Origin: Streptomyces termitum
Lineage (GTDB): Bacteria > Actinomycetota > Actinomycetes > Streptomycetales > Streptomycetaceae
Assembly: GCF_014650175.1 (NCBI RefSeq)
Contig: NZ_BMUL01000010.1
Coordinates: forward strand, 124,001-188,000
DNA length: 64,000 bases
Reading direction: 5' to 3'
Shown in pieces: positions 42,140-53,029 of this stretch. The translations under genes and the position numbers were made by a program. The notes beneath the pieces were generated by a model. It ran no database searches. It was given only the letters and a program-made list of their open reading frames with translations, and was not told where the DNA came from. Within the stretch, counting starts at the first letter, position 1, and every line of letters begins with the position of its first letter.

Positions 42140-42354
42140 GCGCGGCGGGCGGTGAGCCGGCCCCGGCAGACGCGGAGCTGGGTGCGCGAGAGCTCGGCGC
42201 GGCGCCCGCCGCCGGCGATGAGGGCGTTGACGGAGACCATCGGGTCGCCGCCGACCGAGCGGGCGAGCAGCGCGCCGACGACGACGGGACCGAGGGCCGC
42301 CACGAGGGCGGTGGCGGCGGCACGGCGGGGGCGGCGCGGGGCACGGAGGTTCAT
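41998..42354 (-). CDS. Possible small membrane protein, doubtful
   Basis: ATG 42354 opens a 118-codon frame. Residues 1 to 60 look protein-like: a basic start, one membrane helix (ATALVAALGPVVVGALLARSVGG), then PMVSVNALIAGGGRRAELSRTQLRVCRGRL. The second half is antisense to the methyltransferase gene and looks random, so the true protein may be degraded at its C-terminus. The upstream TGAGTACC repeat pair suggests that something here is or was transcribed. Ribosome-binding site is weak. Confidence 0.3.
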   Translation of the reverse strand: MNLRAPRRPRRAAATALVAALGPVVVGALLARSVGGDPMVSVNALIAGGGRRAELSRTQLRVCRGRLTARRAQAVRGLRARTKPWGEASPGPGSHTSRADSTSPAAASRRAIRSGAHR

Positions 42355-42396
42355 GGCCCCATTGCACCCGCCGGGGGCGTCCGGCGGATCCGCCCC

Positions 42397-42425
42397 GGTA
42401 CTCAGGGCACCGGGACGGGTACTCA
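42397..42425 (-). promoter_or_regulatory. TGAGTACC repeat pair, second site in the window
   Basis: On the minus strand TGAGTACC occurs at 42425-42418 and 42404-42397, 21 bp apart, about two helical turns. The first copy overlaps the stop codon of the upstream minus-strand gene. It matches the octamer pair at 17462-17480. Confidence 0.45.
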
Positions 42426-42938
42426 GCCGGCGGCGGGGGCGGGCGCGGGGGCGGCGGGGACGACGAAGACGCCCGTCTCGCCGCGTGCGAAGAGGCCGGG
42501 CAGGTCGGCCGGGGCGAGGGTGCCGCCCGCGTGCTCGACGAGGAGGACGGGCTGGTGCTCGCCGTCCCGGACGGCGGGGACGAAGCCGGTGACCGCCTCG
42601 CGGCGCAGCAGGACGACCCGGTCGGGGTCGAGGGGGTCGGCGGGGAGGGAAGCCGGGTCCGGGGCGTCGTCGCGGTCCGCCGCGCAGGCCGCGACGACCG
42701 CGCGGTGGGAGACCAGCGTGACGGCCAGCCGGTCGCCGGTCCGCCGGTAGCGGGCGGTCAGGTCGTCCGGGAGGAGATAAAAGACGCCCTCCTCGCCTTC
42801 GTGGCCGCGCGCGAGGAGCGCACCGGCGAGGCGTTCGGCGGGGTCGGCGGAGAGGAGGTCGACCGCGAGGAACACCTCCACGGCGTCCGGGTCGAGCGTC
42901 GGGAGGGTGCCGGTCCACAGGCGGGCGGAGTCGTCCAT
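42423..42938 (-). CDS. Conserved hypothetical cytoplasmic protein
   Basis: This 171-residue acidic protein has mixed strand-helix character (DPDAVEVFLAVDLLSADPAERLAGALLARG, EGVFYLLPDDLTARYRRTGDRLAVTLVSHRAVVAAC) and no signal or membrane segment. ATG 42938 is chosen, with ATG 42947 as the alternative. The codons for VFYLLP (TTT, TAT) are unusually AT-rich for this genome. It ends in an Ala/Pro tail. No family could be recognised. It is divergent from the OsmC gene. Confidence 0.6.
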   Translation of the reverse strand: MDDSARLWTGTLPTLDPDAVEVFLAVDLLSADPAERLAGALLARGHEGEEGVFYLLPDDLTARYRRTGDRLAVTLVSHRAVVAACAADRDDAPDPASLPADPLDPDRVVLLRREAVTGFVPAVRDGEHQPVLLVEHAGGTLAPADLPGLFARGETGVFVVPAAPAPAPAAG

Positions 42939-43042
42939 GCGCGGCATTCAAGCACGGGCGCGCGGGCCTGCCCGGACCCGGCGGCCCCGGAGCCGTACCG
43001 TACGGGTCGTACCGTCGATCGCAGCTGCTGAGGAGCGCGCCC

Positions 43043-43480
43043 ATGGCCGACTACCGCGTCGAGACCGTCCGTACCGGATACCGGCGGTGGACCGCCCGCA
43101 ACGAACGGGGAGCCGAGGTGCTGATGGCCGCGGCCGACGACGACGGCGCGCAGCCGTCGTTCACGCCGGTGGAGCTGCTGCTCGCGGCGATGGGCGGCTG
43201 CGGCGGGCTGGTCATCGACCGGACCGCGCGGGCGGTCGACCACGAGGAGCTGCGGATCGTCGTCGAGTCGGTCTCCGGGCCGGAGGACGACGGGCGGATC
43301 GGGCGGGTGCGGGTGAGCTACGAGTTCGACCTGCCGGAGGGCAATCCGAAGGCGGCGGAGGTGTTCGCGCGCGGGGTGCGGCTCACGCACGAGAAGTTCT
43401 GCACGGTGAGCCGCACCGTGGAGCACGGCGCGCGGGTGGAGGCGGTCCTGCCGGACGGCACGATCGGCTTCGAGGGCTGA
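43043..43480 (+). CDS. OsmC/Ohr family peroxiredoxin-like protein
   Basis: This 145-residue protein starts at ATG 43043 after GAGGAGC. The two redox cysteines of the family are present in VELLLAAMGGCGGLVID and LTHEKFCTVSRTVE, so it can probably reduce organic hydroperoxides. Basic and Gly residues around FTPVELLLAAMG follow the OsmC rather than the Ohr pattern. It stands alone. Confidence 0.85.
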   Translation: MADYRVETVRTGYRRWTARNERGAEVLMAAADDDGAQPSFTPVELLLAAMGGCGGLVIDRTARAVDHEELRIVVESVSGPEDDGRIGRVRVSYEFDLPEGNPKAAEVFARGVRLTHEKFCTVSRTVEHGARVEAVLPDGTIGFEG

Positions 43481-43537
43481 CCGGTCCTCCGCTCCCTGCC
43501 GTACACCGGCGGGGCGAGGGGGCCGGGCGCGGCGGCG

Positions 43538-44050
43538 TCACTCCCCCGTCTCGCCGTCCAGGCGTTCGCGGAGGAGGTCGGCGTGGCCGTTGTGGCGGGC
43601 GTACTCCTCGATCATGTGGGCGAGGACGTAGCGGACCGAGTAGGCGGCGTCGCCGAGGCGGCCGGTGTCGTCGAGGGAGGCGGCGGCGTCGACGACGGCG
43701 CGGGAGCGGGCGCACTCGGCGCGCCAGACGGCGAGGTCGGCCTCGGCGTCGGCGTCCTCGACGTCGAAGTCGGCCCGGCCGGTGGAGCCGGGCGGGGTCC
43801 AGGGGCTGCGGCTCTCCTCCCCCGCCAGGACGGTGCGGAACCAGCTCCGCTCGACCTCGGCGGCGTGCCGGACCAGGCCGAGGAGGGAGAGGCCGGAGGG
43901 CGGCACCGCGCGTTCCCTGAGCTGCTCGGGGGTGAGGCCGGCGCACTTGAGGGCGAGGGTGTCGCGCTGGAACTGGAGCATGGCGGTGAGCGTGGTGCGC
44001 TCGTCGGCTCCGGCGTGCGGGACGGGGATGCGGTCGTCTTCTCCGGTCAT
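43538..44050 (-). CDS. DinB/DUF664 family protein (four-helix metal-binding fold)
   Basis: This 170-residue protein matches the DinB-like superfamily typical of actinobacteria. ADERTTLTAMLQFQRDTLALKCAGLTPEQLRERAVPPSGLSLLGLVRHAAEVERSWF opens the helical bundle, with the first metal His in RHAAEVE. VLAHMIEEYARHNGHADLLRERL closes it with the remaining His residues. Relatives include mycothiol-dependent enzymes such as maleylpyruvate isomerase. ATG 44050 is chosen, with ATG 44059 as the alternative. Confidence 0.85.
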   Translation of the reverse strand: MTGEDDRIPVPHAGADERTTLTAMLQFQRDTLALKCAGLTPEQLRERAVPPSGLSLLGLVRHAAEVERSWFRTVLAGEESRSPWTPPGSTGRADFDVEDADAEADLAVWRAECARSRAVVDAAASLDDTGRLGDAAYSVRYVLAHMIEEYARHNGHADLLRERLDGETGE

Positions 44051-44277
44051 GCCCGTCATCGTGCCGGGCCGCGGGGCGCCGGGCCACCGGTTCGGCGGCC
44101 TGCTCCCGGCGGGCGGTGCGTTCATGGCCTCGCCGTGTCCGGGGGGCTGCGTTCCCGGGCCGGTCGTCCGTCCTCCTCCCCCGCCGGTTCTCCGTACTCT
44201 GCCCATGGTGCGCCCCTCGTCGGCGGGCGGCATCCCGGCGCCGGGCGCGCCGGGGGCCGATCGCGGATAGTGGGGGG

Positions 44278-46113
44278 ATGAAGCGCTATCCGCTCATCGC
44301 CGACCACGGTCTGGTGGGGGATCTCCAGACGGCCGCGCTGATCTCGGACGAGGGCGTGGTCGACTGGTTCGCGGCGCCCCGGTTCGACGCGCCGGGGATC
44401 TTCTCCGCGCTCCTCGACCACGACCGGGGCGGGTACTTCCGGCTGTCGGTGGACGGCCCGGGGGTGACGGTCAAGCAGCTGTACTACCCGGACACGGCGT
44501 TGCTGGTGACGCGGTTCATGTCGCCGGACGGGGTGGGCGAGCTGATGGACTGGATGGAGCCGGACCGGACGGGCCGGCCGTCGGACCGGCACGCGCTGAC
44601 GCGGGTCATGCGGTGCACCCGGGGGCGGGTGGTCTTCACGCTGGAGTGCCGGCCGCGGTTCGGTTTCGGGCGGACGCCGCACGAGCTCTCGGTGGAGGGG
44701 CGGACGGCGTCCTTCCGTACGCCGGCGATGGCGGCCTTCCTCCAGTCGGACGTGCCGCTGGAGCGGGACGGGCCGGGCGACGTGCGGGGCCGGATCGAGC
44801 TGGCGGAGGGCGAGGTGGCGGGGGCCGCGTTCACGGTGGACCGGGCGGGGGCGTCGGCGCCGCCGCTGCCGGACGCCGCCGGGGTGGAGGCGGCGCTGTG
44901 GGAGGCGGTGGACTTCTGGCAGCGGTGGGTGCGCAGGGCGCGGTACCGGGGGCGCTGGCCCGACATGGTGCACCGGTCGGCGATCACGCTGAAGCTGCTG
45001 ACGTACCTGCCGACGGGGGCGCCGATCGCGGCGGCGACGCTGGGGCTGCCGGAGCAGGTGGGCGGGGAGCGGAACTGGGACTACCGCTACACCTGGGTGC
45101 GGGACGGTTCGCTGGCGGTGCGGGCCCTGCTGGACCTGGGGTTCGTGGAGGAGGCGGCGGCGTTCACGGACTGGCTGACCGCGCGGCTGGCGGACCGGTC
45201 GGAGGGTCCGGCGGGCGGGCGGCCGCTCCAGATCATGTACCGGGTGGACGGCGATCCGTGGCTGCCGGAGGAGGTGCTGTCCGAGTTCGAGGGGTACCGG
45301 GGGTCGGCGCCGGTGCGGGTGGGGAACGCGGCGGCGGACCAGCTCCAGCTCGACGTCTTCGGGGAGGCGATGTACGCGCTGGCGCAGGGCCGGGGCCTGG
45401 ACACCCAGCCGACGTACGAGGGGTGGCGGGCGGTGTCGGGGATGCTCGACTGGCTGGCGGCGTCGTGGGACGCGCCGGACGAGGGGATCTGGGAGACCCG
45501 GGGCGGGCGGAAGGACTTCACCTTCAGCCGGGTGATGTCCTGGGTGGCCTTCGACCGGGGGCTGCGGCTGGCGGAGGAGTTCGGCCGGCCGGCGGCACCG
45601 GATGCCTGGCGGGCGGCGCGGGACGAGATCTTCTCGCAGGTGATGCGGCGCGGCTGGAGCGAGCGGCGGGGGGCGCTGGCGCAGTCCTTCGGCGCGGACG
45701 TGCTGGACGCGTCGCTGCTGCTGATCCCCCGGACGGGGCTGCTGAACCCGACGGACCCGGTGTGGCTGAGCACCCTGGACGCGATCGAGCGGGGGCTGGT
45801 CCGGGACAGTCTGGTGCACCGGTACGACCCGGGGGCCGTGCCGGACGGACTGCGGGGCGCCGAGGGCACGTTCAGCCTGTGCACCTTCCTGTACGTCGAC
45901 GCGCTGGCGCGGGCCGGGCGGGTGCGGCCGGCGCGGTTCGCGTTCGAGAAGATGCTGACGTACGCGAACCACGTCGGCCTGTTCGCCGAGGAGATCGGGC
46001 CGAGCGGGGAGCAACTGGGCAACTTCCCGCAGGCGTTCACCCATCTGTCGCTGATCATGGCGGCGACGACGCTGGACGAGGTGCTGGACGCCGCCGCCGC
46101 GCGGCCGGAGTGA
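44278..46113 (+). CDS. GH15 family glycosidase (glucoamylase/trehalase type)
   Basis: This 611-residue cytoplasmic protein starts at ATG 44278. The N-terminal beta domain starts with IADHGLVGDLQTAALISDEGVVDWFAAPRFD, typical of actinobacterial GH15 enzymes. The (alpha/alpha)6 barrel shows ERNWDYRYTWVRDGSLAVRALLDLG with substrate-binding residues, GIWETRGGRKDFTFSRVMSWVAFDR with the likely general acid Glu, and LFAEEIGPSGEQLGNFPQAFTHL with the general base. In this group, trehalase activity is known as well as glucoamylase. It ends 7 nt from the convergent sulfatase gene. Confidence 0.9.
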   Translation: MKRYPLIADHGLVGDLQTAALISDEGVVDWFAAPRFDAPGIFSALLDHDRGGYFRLSVDGPGVTVKQLYYPDTALLVTRFMSPDGVGELMDWMEPDRTGRPSDRHALTRVMRCTRGRVVFTLECRPRFGFGRTPHELSVEGRTASFRTPAMAAFLQSDVPLERDGPGDVRGRIELAEGEVAGAAFTVDRAGASAPPLPDAAGVEAALWEAVDFWQRWVRRARYRGRWPDMVHRSAITLKLLTYLPTGAPIAAATLGLPEQVGGERNWDYRYTWVRDGSLAVRALLDLGFVEEAAAFTDWLTARLADRSEGPAGGRPLQIMYRVDGDPWLPEEVLSEFEGYRGSAPVRVGNAAADQLQLDVFGEAMYALAQGRGLDTQPTYEGWRAVSGMLDWLAASWDAPDEGIWETRGGRKDFTFSRVMSWVAFDRGLRLAEEFGRPAAPDAWRAARDEIFSQVMRRGWSERRGALAQSFGADVLDASLLLIPRTGLLNPTDPVWLSTLDAIERGLVRDSLVHRYDPGAVPDGLRGAEGTFSLCTFLYVDALARAGRVRPARFAFEKMLTYANHVGLFAEEIGPSGEQLGNFPQAFTHLSLIMAATTLDEVLDAAAARPE

Positions 46114-46120
46114 GGCGGGG

Positions 46121-48436
46121 CTACTCGAAGGCGGCGGCGGCCTCCTCCAGGGCGGTGGCGACGGCCTCGGGGGAATCGGGGCCGGGCGGGCCGGGCCGGT
46201 AGGTGACGGAGCGGAGGCCGCCGGTGTGCCGGAAGGAGCGCCGGCGTTCGTACAGCGGCCAGGAGACCGGGGACTTGCGGTCGACGCCGACGCTGATGCC
46301 CTGGAAGGGGGCCATGCCGATGAGCTGGTGGACGCTGTCGGGGGCGGCCCGTTCGGCGCCGTCGACGGTGACGGTGAAGCGCCAGCGCAGCCCCTCCTCG
46401 GCGGTGGCGGCGAGGACGACGGCGTGCGGACCGGGGCCGAGGGGTCCGGCGTCGGTCTCGCGCAGGTGACCGTACTCGTTGTAGGCGAAGACCAGCCGGC
46501 CGTCCTCGACGTAGAGGCTGTAGCCGCCGCCCTGGTCGCCGTGGGAGACGAGGACGCCCTCGCCGGGTTCGTCGAGGAGGACCTCGATCGCGAAGGAGCG
46601 CAGGGAGATCAGCCGGGAGGAGCGGTAGCGCTCCAGTTCGGGGGTGCCGGGCAGGAGGGTGAGGGGGCGGGCGAGGCGCTGTTCGGCGGGGTTGCGGCGG
46701 GCGAGGGCGCCGCTGTGGTCGGGGAGCGGGAAGACGCCGTTGCGCCGGGCCGCCTCCTCCCAGGCGGCGGCCAGTTCCTTGACGAGGCCGGGTTGTCCGG
46801 CGGCGAGGTCGTGGATCTCGGTGGGGTCGGTGCGGATGTCGTACAGCGCCCATTCGGAGTCGTCGTAGGGGGCGCCGGGCCGGTGCAGGGTGACGAGTTT
46901 GCGGCCGTCGCGGTAGTGGCTGCGGTTGCCGGTCATCTCGCAGTACTGCTCGGGGTGGGTGGAGGCGTGGGCGGGGTCGGCGAGGACGGGGGCGAAGCTG
47001 GTGCCGTCGGGTTCCTGGACGGGGACGCGGCGGCGGGTCGCGGGGCGGGCGATCCCGGCGAGGTCGAGGAGGGTGGGGGTGATGTCGGTGACGTACTGGT
47101 ACTGGGGGCGGAGGCCGGGGGCGATGCGGCCGGTGCGGACGCCCTCGGGCCAGGAGAGGACGAAGGGGACGCGGACGCCGCCCGCGTAGGTGTGGCCCTT
47201 GTAGAGGCGGAAGGGGGTGTTGGAGGCCATGCCCCAGCCGCGCGGGTAGTGGACGAGGCTGCGGGGGCCGCCGATGAGGTCGGGGTCGCGGTCCACGTCG
47301 GGGTTCCAGTCGCCGGGGAGGCGGGGGTGGTGGACGAAGCGGCTGAAGTAGGAGCGGGTGCCCTCCCGGCCGCCTTCGCCGGTGCCGCCGTTGTCGGAGG
47401 TGAAGAGGATGACGGTGTTGTCGAGTTCGCCGAGCGCGGCGAGGGTGTCGGTGAGCCGGCCGAGGTTGTGGTCGATGTTGTCGACGAGGGCGGCGTACAC
47501 CTCCATGTAGCGGGCGTAGAGCCGCTGTCGCTCCTCGGTGAGGGAGTCCCAGGCGGGGACGTCCTGGCCCGCCTCGCTGTTGCGGGCGGGGAGTTCGGTG
47601 CCGGGCGGGAAGAGGCCGGCGGCGATCTGTTCGGCGAAGCGGCGCTCGCGCAGGGCGTCCCAGCCGTCGTCGTAGCGGCCCCGGTGGCGGGCGATGTCCT
47701 CGGCCTTGGCCTGGAGGGGGCCGTGGACGGCGTTGTGGGCGAGGTAGAGGAAGAAGGGCTTGTCGGGGTCGTGGGCGCGCAGCGACGTGATCATGGAGAC
47801 GGCCTGGTCGGTGAGGTCGTCGGTGTAGTAGTAGCCGTCGGGGAACTCGTCGATGTCGAGCGGGCTGTTGTCGCGGACGAGCTGGTGCGGGTGGAAGAGG
47901 CTGGTGAGTCCTTCGAGGACGCCGTAGTACTGGTCGAAGCCCTTCTGGAGGGGCCAGTCGGCGCGGTCGTCGGCGGCGTGGGAGGCGGAGTCGCGGACGA
48001 GGTGCCACTTGCCGACGGCGTAGGTGGCGTAGCCGGCGTCGTGGAGGAGTTCGGCGAGGGTGGGGACGGAGTCGGCGATCCGCATGGCGTAGCCGGGGAA
48101 GCCGGGGTCGGAGTTGGCGACCATGGCGTAGCCGGCGCGGTGCGGGTTGAGGCCGGTGAGGAGGGCGGCGCGGGCGGGCGAGCAGAGCGGCATGGTGTGG
48201 TAGTTGCCGAGCCGGACGCCGTCGTCGGCGAGCCGGTCGAGGACCGGGGTGGGGATCTCGGAGCCGAAGGGGCCGATGTCGCTGTAGCCCATGTCGTCGA
48301 CGAGGACGACGACGATGTTGGGGGCGCCTGCGGGCGGGGTCGTACGGGTGGGCCAGGCGGGTTCGGAGTCGGCGAAGGTGCGGCCGATACGGCCGGGGAA
48401 GCCGTCGTACGGGTCGGGGCGGGTGCCGGTGCTCAT
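46121..48436 (-). CDS. Arylsulfatase (formylglycine-dependent, type I)
   Basis: This 771-residue sulfatase lacks a signal peptide, so it should act in the cytoplasm. VVVLVDDMGYSDIGPFG holds the metal Asp47/Asp48, and LCSPARAALLTG carries Cys85 in the CxPxR motif that is converted to formylglycine. Further family motifs are VGKWHLVRD, FFLYLAHNAVHGP and ILFTSDNGGTGEGG. A C-terminal beta-sandwich region (residues about 560 to 760) resembles that of long Pseudomonas AtsA-type enzymes. It is the last gene of the operon, and its ATG overlaps the FGE stop by 4 nt, coupling synthesis of the enzyme and its activator. Confidence 0.93.
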   Translation of the reverse strand: MSTGTRPDPYDGFPGRIGRTFADSEPAWPTRTTPPAGAPNIVVVLVDDMGYSDIGPFGSEIPTPVLDRLADDGVRLGNYHTMPLCSPARAALLTGLNPHRAGYAMVANSDPGFPGYAMRIADSVPTLAELLHDAGYATYAVGKWHLVRDSASHAADDRADWPLQKGFDQYYGVLEGLTSLFHPHQLVRDNSPLDIDEFPDGYYYTDDLTDQAVSMITSLRAHDPDKPFFLYLAHNAVHGPLQAKAEDIARHRGRYDDGWDALRERRFAEQIAAGLFPPGTELPARNSEAGQDVPAWDSLTEERQRLYARYMEVYAALVDNIDHNLGRLTDTLAALGELDNTVILFTSDNGGTGEGGREGTRSYFSRFVHHPRLPGDWNPDVDRDPDLIGGPRSLVHYPRGWGMASNTPFRLYKGHTYAGGVRVPFVLSWPEGVRTGRIAPGLRPQYQYVTDITPTLLDLAGIARPATRRRVPVQEPDGTSFAPVLADPAHASTHPEQYCEMTGNRSHYRDGRKLVTLHRPGAPYDDSEWALYDIRTDPTEIHDLAAGQPGLVKELAAAWEEAARRNGVFPLPDHSGALARRNPAEQRLARPLTLLPGTPELERYRSSRLISLRSFAIEVLLDEPGEGVLVSHGDQGGGYSLYVEDGRLVFAYNEYGHLRETDAGPLGPGPHAVVLAATAEEGLRWRFTVTVDGAERAAPDSVHQLIGMAPFQGISVGVDRKSPVSWPLYERRRSFRHTGGLRSVTYRPGPPGPDSPEAVATALEEAAAAFE

Positions 48437-49373
48437 GGGCGGGCGGTTCCTTCCGGGGGCAGGGAGCGGGCGCAGCGGAAGCCGCCGTGGCCGGTCGAGG
48501 AGTCGGGGGTGTTGCGGGAGCGGGCGGCGACCCGGTAGCGGTTGCAGTGGGAGGCGTGGCAGAGGTAGGAGCCGCCGCGGACGACGCGTTCGCGGCCGTC
48601 CGGGTCCCAGGCGTCGGCGCACCACTCCCAGACGTTGCCGGAGGTGTTGTGGAGGCCGTACCCGTTGGGCGGGTAGGCGGTGACGGGGACGGTGCCGGTA
48701 CGCCCTCCGGGGCGCGCGGAGGCGTGGGGGAAGTCGCCGCGCCAGGTGTTGCAGCGTTCCTCGCCGCCGGGGGTGAGGTCGTCGCCCCAGGGGTAGCGGG
48801 CGCCGTCGGCGCCGCCCCGGGCGGCGTACTCCCATTCGGCCTCGGTGGGCAGCCGGAGTCCGGCCCAGGCGCAGTAGGCGAGGGCGTCGGTGTGGCTGAT
48901 GTGGACGACGGGGTGGTCGGGGCGGTCGCCGACGCCGGAGCCGGGGCCTTCGGGGGCGTGCCAGGAGGCGCCCTCGACGGCCAGCCACCAGGGGGCGGCG
49001 GCGACCCGGCCGAGGACGTGGCGGCCGGCGGCCGGGTGGAGCAGGAGGTGGAAGACGAAGGAGGAGCCGTGGAGTTCGGCGTCGGTGCGGTGGCCGGTGG
49101 CGGCGGTGAAGGCGGCGAAGCGGGCGTTGGTGACGGCGGTGGTGTCGATGGCGAAGGGGGCGACGGTGACCTCGCGGACGGGGCCCTCGCGGTCGTCGGG
49201 GTAGCCCTCGCCGAAGGCGTCGCCCATGCGGAAGGTGCCGCCGGGGAGTTCGGCCATGGTGGGGGCCGGGGGCGGGGGCGCGGGGCGGCGGGCGGGGGCG
49301 TCCAGGAGGACGGGACCGCCGGGGCCGCCGGGGCCGCCGCCCGGGTGGGGGCGGCCGGGGACGCAGCAGGCGT

Positions 49374-49377
<4 letters not shown>
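48433..49377 (-). CDS. Formylglycine-generating enzyme (sulfatase-modifying factor)
   Basis: This 314-residue protein converts the sulfatase Cys85 to formylglycine. It has MAELPGGTFRMGDAFGEGYPDDREGPVREVTVAPFAID, then GLRLPTEAEWEYAARGG, GNVWEWCADAW, and the copper-binding pair C273/C278 in GGSYLCHASHCNRYR, all as in the characterised bacterial FGE of S. coelicolor. No signal peptide is present, only a short Gly/Pro-rich start with two Cys. GTG 49377 overlaps the ATPase stop by 4 nt. Its position directly before the sulfatase gene makes that its obvious client. Confidence 0.93.
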
Positions 49378-51208
<1,831 letters not shown>

Positions 51209-51212
<4 letters not shown>

Positions 51213-52078
51213 CGGCGTATCTCCCGGTTGAGCGCCTCCGCGACGAGGGAGAGGCCGAGGACGAGGGCGGTCACGGTGACGAGGGGGCCCGCGGCGAAGT
51301 GCGGGGCCTGGGCGAGGTGGGGCATGGACTGGCTGAGGACGGCTCCGAGGGTGGGCTCGGGGGGCCGGACGCCGACGCCGAGGAAGCTCATGGCGCCTTC
51401 GAGGAAGACGGCGACGGTGAGGGAGACGGCGATCTGCACGACGAGCGGGTCGGCGGCGTTGGGCAGGACGTGCCGGGTGAGGATCCGGCGGCCGGAGCTG
51501 CCGCCGACGCGGGCGGCGGTGACGTACTCGCGGCCGCGCTGGGCGAGGATGCCGGTGCGCAGGAGCCGGCCGAAGACGGGGATCTCGGCGAGGGCGATGA
51601 CGAGGACGACGGGGAGCCGGCCGGGGCCGAGGGCGGCGGTGACGGCGAGCGCGAGGATGAGGCCGGGGAAGGCGAGGATCAGGTCGAAGAGGCGCTGGAC
51701 GGCGGTGTCGGCGGCCGGGTGGGCGGCGGCGGCCAGGGCCAGGAGGCAGCCGAGGGCGGCGCCGAGCGGGACGGCCGCGGCGATGATGCCGAGGTCGGCG
51801 CGGATGCCGTACAGGAGCCGGGAGAGCAGGTCGCGGCCGAGGTCGTCGGTGCCGAGGGGGTGGCCGGGGGTGCCGACCGGGGCGAGGGTGAGGCCGCTCT
51901 GGTCGGTGGGCGGGTGCCCGGCGAGGAGCGGAGCGAGGAGTCCGGCGAGGACGACGAGGCCGACGAGGGCGAGGCCGGTGCGGCCGCGGGCGGTGGCGAG
52001 CGCGGTGAGGTACGGGTGGCGGGGGCGGCGGGCGGCCTTCTCGCCGGTCGCGGCGGGGGCGGGCAGGGTGCTGGTCAT
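51209..52078 (-). CDS. ABC importer permease (DppC type)
   Basis: This 289-residue membrane protein starts at ATG 52078. A short cytoplasmic tail precedes ALVGLVVLAGLLAPLLAG. The motif HPLGTDDLGRDLLSRLLYGIRADL, common in DppC/OppC permeases, is near residue 75, and the EAA-type loop REYVTAARVGGSSGRRILTRHVLPNA lies near residue 185. It pairs with the DppB-type permease 5 nt upstream in the same operon. Confidence 0.92.
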
Positions 52079-52083
52079 GGCGG

Positions 52084-53028
52084 TCACTCCCACCTGATCC
52101 GGGGGTCGAGCCGGGCGTGGACGAGGTCGGACAGGAGCTGGACGAGGACGAAGACGGCGACGAGGAGGAGCAGGAGGTCCTGGACGACGGGGTAGTCGCG
52201 GCGGACCAGGGCCTGTTCGGCGAGCTGACCGAGGCCGGGCCAGGCGAAGATCGCCTCGACGAGGACGGCGCCGCCGAGGAGGTGGCCGGTCTGGATGCCG
52301 AGGAGGGTGACGACGGGCGGCAGGGCGTGCGGGAGGGCGTGCCGCCACAGGATGCGGCGGGGGGCGATGCCGGCGGCGGTGGCGGTGCGGACGTGGTCCT
52401 CGGCGAGGGCGCGGCGGAGGCTGTCCTCCAGGTAGCGGCCGAGGACGGCGGCGCTGGGCAGGGCGAGGCAGAGGGCGGGCAGCAGCAGGTACTGGACACC
52501 GAGGTCGGGGGCGGTGAGGAGGGGGACGCGGCCGCCGGGCGGCAGGACGCCGAGGAGGACGGCGAAGAGGAGGACGAGGAGGACGCCGCTGACGTACGGG
52601 GGGACGGCGAGGGCGGCGGTGGTGAGGGAGCGGACGGCGCCGCGGGTCCAGGGGCGGCGGGCGGTGGCGCCCAGGATGCCGAGGGTGCCGCCGATGAGGA
52701 CGGCGAACAGCAGGGCGCCGAGGGTGAGTTCGGTGGTGGCGCCGAGGCCGTCGGTGATGAGGTCGGCGGTCTCGCCGCCGATGACGTAGGAGGGGCCGAG
52801 GTCGCCGGTGAGGAGTCCGCCGATCCAGTCGAGGTACTGGACGGGCAGCGGGTCGTCGAGGCCGAGGCGGGCCCGGACGGCGGCCAGGACCTCGGGTCCG
52901 GCGTCGGGGCCGGCGAGGACGGCGGCGGGGTCGCCGGGGACGAGCCGCAGGACGCCGAAGACGAGGACGGAGGCGGCGAAGAGGACGAGGAGGGCGGAGG
53001 GGAGCTTCCGCAGGAGGAGTCCGCGCAC
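52084..53028 (-). CDS. ABC importer permease (DppB type)
   Basis: This 314-residue protein starts at GTG 53028, directly after the binding-protein stop. Its N-terminal helix LPSALLVLFAASVLVFGVLRLVPGDPAAVLAG is the standard DppB/OppB opening. The EAA loop DHVRTATAAGIAPRRILWRHALPHALPPVVTLLG is near residue 215. With the DppC-type partner it forms the channel of the importer. Confidence 0.92.
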   Translation of the reverse strand: MRGLLLRKLPSALLVLFAASVLVFGVLRLVPGDPAAVLAGPDAGPEVLAAVRARLGLDDPLPVQYLDWIGGLLTGDLGPSYVIGGETADLITDGLGATTELTLGALLFAVLIGGTLGILGATARRPWTRGAVRSLTTAALAVPPYVSGVLLVLLFAVLLGVLPPGGRVPLLTAPDLGVQYLLLPALCLALPSAAVLGRYLEDSLRRALAEDHVRTATAAGIAPRRILWRHALPHALPPVVTLLGIQTGHLLGGAVLVEAIFAWPGLGQLAEQALVRRDYPVVQDLLLLLVAVFVLVQLLSDLVHARLDPRIRWE

Positions 53029-53029
53029 G

